Assembly: GCF_025499425.1 (NCBI RefSeq)
Contig: NZ_JAIMCB010000017.1
Span: forward strand, 1 to 64,000
Direction of reading: 5' to 3'
DNA length: 64,000 bases
Source of the DNA: Acidiferrimicrobium sp. IK
GTDB taxonomy: Bacteria; Actinomycetota; Acidimicrobiia; Acidimicrobiales; Palsa-688
This document shows, piece after piece, positions 62,645 through 64,000 of this stretch; position 1 is the first letter of the stretch; each line of letters begins with the position of its first letter. The position numbers and the translations under genes were made by a program. The notes beneath the pieces were generated by a model, which saw nothing but the letters and a program-made list of their open reading frames with translations, did not search any database and was not told where the DNA came from.

Positions 62645-62977
62645 ATGTCTGACCGTCGCCCGCTCGAAGTCGACCTCGTCACGTTCGCTGACGCCCATGG
62701 AAACGGGGCCAGCGTGCTCGACGTGCGCAACCCCGACGAGTACGTCGCGGGCCACGTCCCCGGCGCGGTGTTGATCCCCCTCGGCGAGCTGGCCGCCCGG
62801 CAGGCCGAGATCCCCGACGGTGACCCGCTCTACGTCATCTGCGCGGTCGGCGGCCGCAGCCTCACCGCCGCCAAGGCGCTGGTCGACGCCGGCTATTCGG
62901 CGGTGTCGGTCGTCGGGGGGACCAACGGGTGGATCGAGCAGGGCCGTCCGGTGATCGGCGGCCTCTCCCCGGCGTGA
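62645..62977 (+). CDS. Single-domain rhodanese (sulfurtransferase)
   Basis: 110 residues. VLDVRNPDEYVAGHVPGAVLIPLGEL is the family start, and the active-site loop is CAVGGRS, with the persulfide Cys in YVICAVGG. It could move sulfur to acceptors such as the carrier encoded at 26843, though nothing links them directly. ATG 62645. Confidence 0.9.
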   Translation: MSDRRPLEVDLVTFADAHGNGASVLDVRNPDEYVAGHVPGAVLIPLGELAARQAEIPDGDPLYVICAVGGRSLTAAKALVDAGYSAVSVVGGTNGWIEQGRPVIGGLSPA

Positions 62978-63015
62978 CTCGACGCCGCGACGGGTGCCTT
63001 TACCCTCCAGGCCCC

Positions 63016-63044
63016 TTCACGAACCGGTGAACCTCCGGTATCAT
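63016..63044 (+). promoter_or_regulatory. Candidate promoter of the primary-type sigma gene
   Basis: TTCACG at 63016-63021 and TATCAT at 63039-63044 with 17-bp spacing, 103 nt before the GTG. This is the best vegetative-type promoter match in the window. Confidence 0.6.
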
Positions 63045-63146
63045 CGAACACGCTGACTTGTACCGACCTGGCGCCCCCGGTGCCGTGGCGGACGGTCGGT
63101 CTGAGGATCCGGGAGTCCCGGGTCTCGGCGCAGCGAGAGGACCCTA

Positions 63147-64000
63147 GTGCCCAACAATCACGCCGCTCAGCCGGAGGAGGACCTCGTCCGCCTCTATCTG
63201 AACGACATCGGGAAGCACGCGCTCCTGACCAAGGACGACGAGGCCCGCCTAGCGCAGGCCATCGAAGCCGGGCGGGAGGCGCGCACCGAGTTGGCTTCGG
63301 GCGCGACGATCACCGCGGCCCGCAAGCGGGAGCTGCGGCGCCTGGTGCGAGGCGGCGACGAGGCAGCCGAGACGTTCGTCAAGGCCAACCTGCGCCTGGT
63401 GGTCTCGATCGCCAAGAAGTACCAGGCGGCCGAGCTCCCGCTGCTGGACCTGGTCCAGGAGGGCAACCTGGGCCTGATGCACGCGGTCGAGAAGTTCGAC
63501 TGGCGTAAGGGATTCAAGTTTTCCACCTACGCCACGTGGTGGATCCGCCAGGCCATCACCCGCGGCATCGCCAACACCGGCCGTACGGTCCGCCTGCCGG
63601 TCCACGCCGGGGACCTCCTCACCCGGGTGACCAAGGCCCGCGGCCGCCTCGAGGGGCAGCTGGGGCGCCGGCCCACCGTCGCCGAGCTGGCCGCCGACTT
63701 GGAGCTGGAGGAGGAGAAGGTCACCGAGATCCTCCGCCATGCCGCGGAGCCCCTCTCGCTGTCGGAGCCGCTGCGAGAGGACGGCGACGCCGAGCTGGGC
63801 GACGTCGTCGAGGACCGTTCTGCGGTGTCGCCGTTCGACGCCGCCGCTGCTTCCCTCCTCTCCGGCGAGGTCAACAAGATGCTGATCGCGCTCGACGAGC
63901 GCGAGCGGGAGATCCTCCGGTTGCGCTTCGGGTTGGACCGGGGCGAGCCCCGCACCCTCGACGAGGTCGGAGAGCACTTCAGCCTCACCCGCGAGCGGAT
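63147..64000 (+). CDS. RNA polymerase sigma factor, SigA/RpoD family (partial)
   Basis: The first 284 residues; the gene runs off the window. GTG at 63147 follows GAGAGG. Region 1.2 is DLVRLYLNDIGKHALLTKDD, region 2 ANLRLVVSIAKKYQ and LLDLVQEGNLGLMHAVEKFD with FSTYATWWIRQAITRGIAN, region 3 GRLEGQLGRRPTVAELAADL, and region 4 begins LDEREREILRLRFGLD. There is no long acidic region 1.1, so it may be a short primary sigma or a group 2 (HrdB/SigB-like) paralogue. Confidence 0.93.
   Translation, partial: MPNNHAAQPEEDLVRLYLNDIGKHALLTKDDEARLAQAIEAGREARTELASGATITAARKRELRRLVRGGDEAAETFVKANLRLVVSIAKKYQAAELPLLDLVQEGNLGLMHAVEKFDWRKGFKFSTYATWWIRQAITRGIANTGRTVRLPVHAGDLLTRVTKARGRLEGQLGRRPTVAELAADLELEEEKVTEILRHAAEPLSLSEPLREDGDAELGDVVEDRSAVSPFDAAAASLLSGEVNKMLIALDEREREILRLRFGLDRGEPRTLDEVGEHFSLTRER

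Overview
The window is chromosomal DNA of a high-GC actinomycete, most likely a member of the class Acidimicrobiia. Support comes from the uniformly GC-rich coding sequence with many GTG starts, the actinobacterial markers (DUF3263 protein, LytR C-terminal-domain protein, actinobacterial coproheme decarboxylase, PAC2 protein, lhr-nei pair, HelD-like ATPase, WhiG/FliA-type sigma factor), a CIRCE-controlled groEL and a decayed copy of the YWLVASDGGIF-type repeats that are common in Acidimicrobiia. The assignment below phylum level is inference. About 67 genes, one tRNA and several cis-regulatory sites can be supported. No insertion sequence, prophage, CRISPR array or rRNA is visible.

Layout. 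1-2,500: accessory material (a degenerate antitoxin-toxin fusion, a frameshifted secreted peptide, a lipoprotein, a histidine phosphatase). 2,500-4,400: clpP facing a regulator plus ClpP-like pair, and a small conserved protein. 4,400-16,700: a PilZ protein, then an eleven-gene minus-strand operon (LacI regulator, ABC importer, IolB-like isomerase, KDPG aldolase, mannonate dehydratase, KDG kinase, altronate-type dehydratase, fructuronate/tagaturonate-type reductase) that can take imported hexuronates or aldonates to pyruvate and glyceraldehyde 3-phosphate. 16,700-20,400: repeat-protein remnant, tRNA-Thr, universal stress protein, alternative-oxidase-like diiron protein, chemoreceptor. 20,400-25,400: DUF3263 and LytR_C proteins, then a compatible-solute group (otsB, otsA, glycerate kinase, gpgS) for trehalose and glucosylglycerate. 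25,480-27,120: a SAM riboswitch in front of a threonine-synthase homologue and a diglycine sulfur-carrier protein; together these look like the MetM/MetO route to homocysteine. 27,120-28,940: groEL with CIRCE operator and terminator. 28,970-37,640: mixed housekeeping genes (class II aldolase, ChdC, AlaX, LarE, LmeA-like, CoA-disulfide-reductase-like, Nudix, PAC2). 37,840-45,720: lhr and nei, GNAT, chorismate mutase, citrate synthase. 45,770-52,000: thioesterase and an uncharacterised envelope-type cluster (GtrA, two methyltransferases, two glycosyltransferases, a terpenoid-cyclase-fold protein). 52,030-55,330: hemG/cgoX, hemE and an ACT protein. 55,400-64,000: HelD-like ATPase, CrtQ-like glycosyltransferase, pyrE, a WhiG/FliA-type sigma factor facing a LuxR regulator, pdxH, a rhodanese protein and a primary-type sigma factor cut by the window end.

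The points most worth following are: (i) the SAM riboswitch joined to a threonine-synthase-like gene and a sulfur carrier; (ii) the uronate operon, whose cistrons are almost all joined by 4-nt GTGA/ATGA overlaps and in which an IolB homologue stands where a uronate isomerase would be expected; (iii) three genes (otsB, an LmeA-like gene, a methyltransferase) whose best start is CTG; (iv) a ClpP homologue lacking the catalytic Asp, paired with an XRE regulator and facing genuine clpP across a palindromic site; (v) several short tandem duplications that lie over stop codons.
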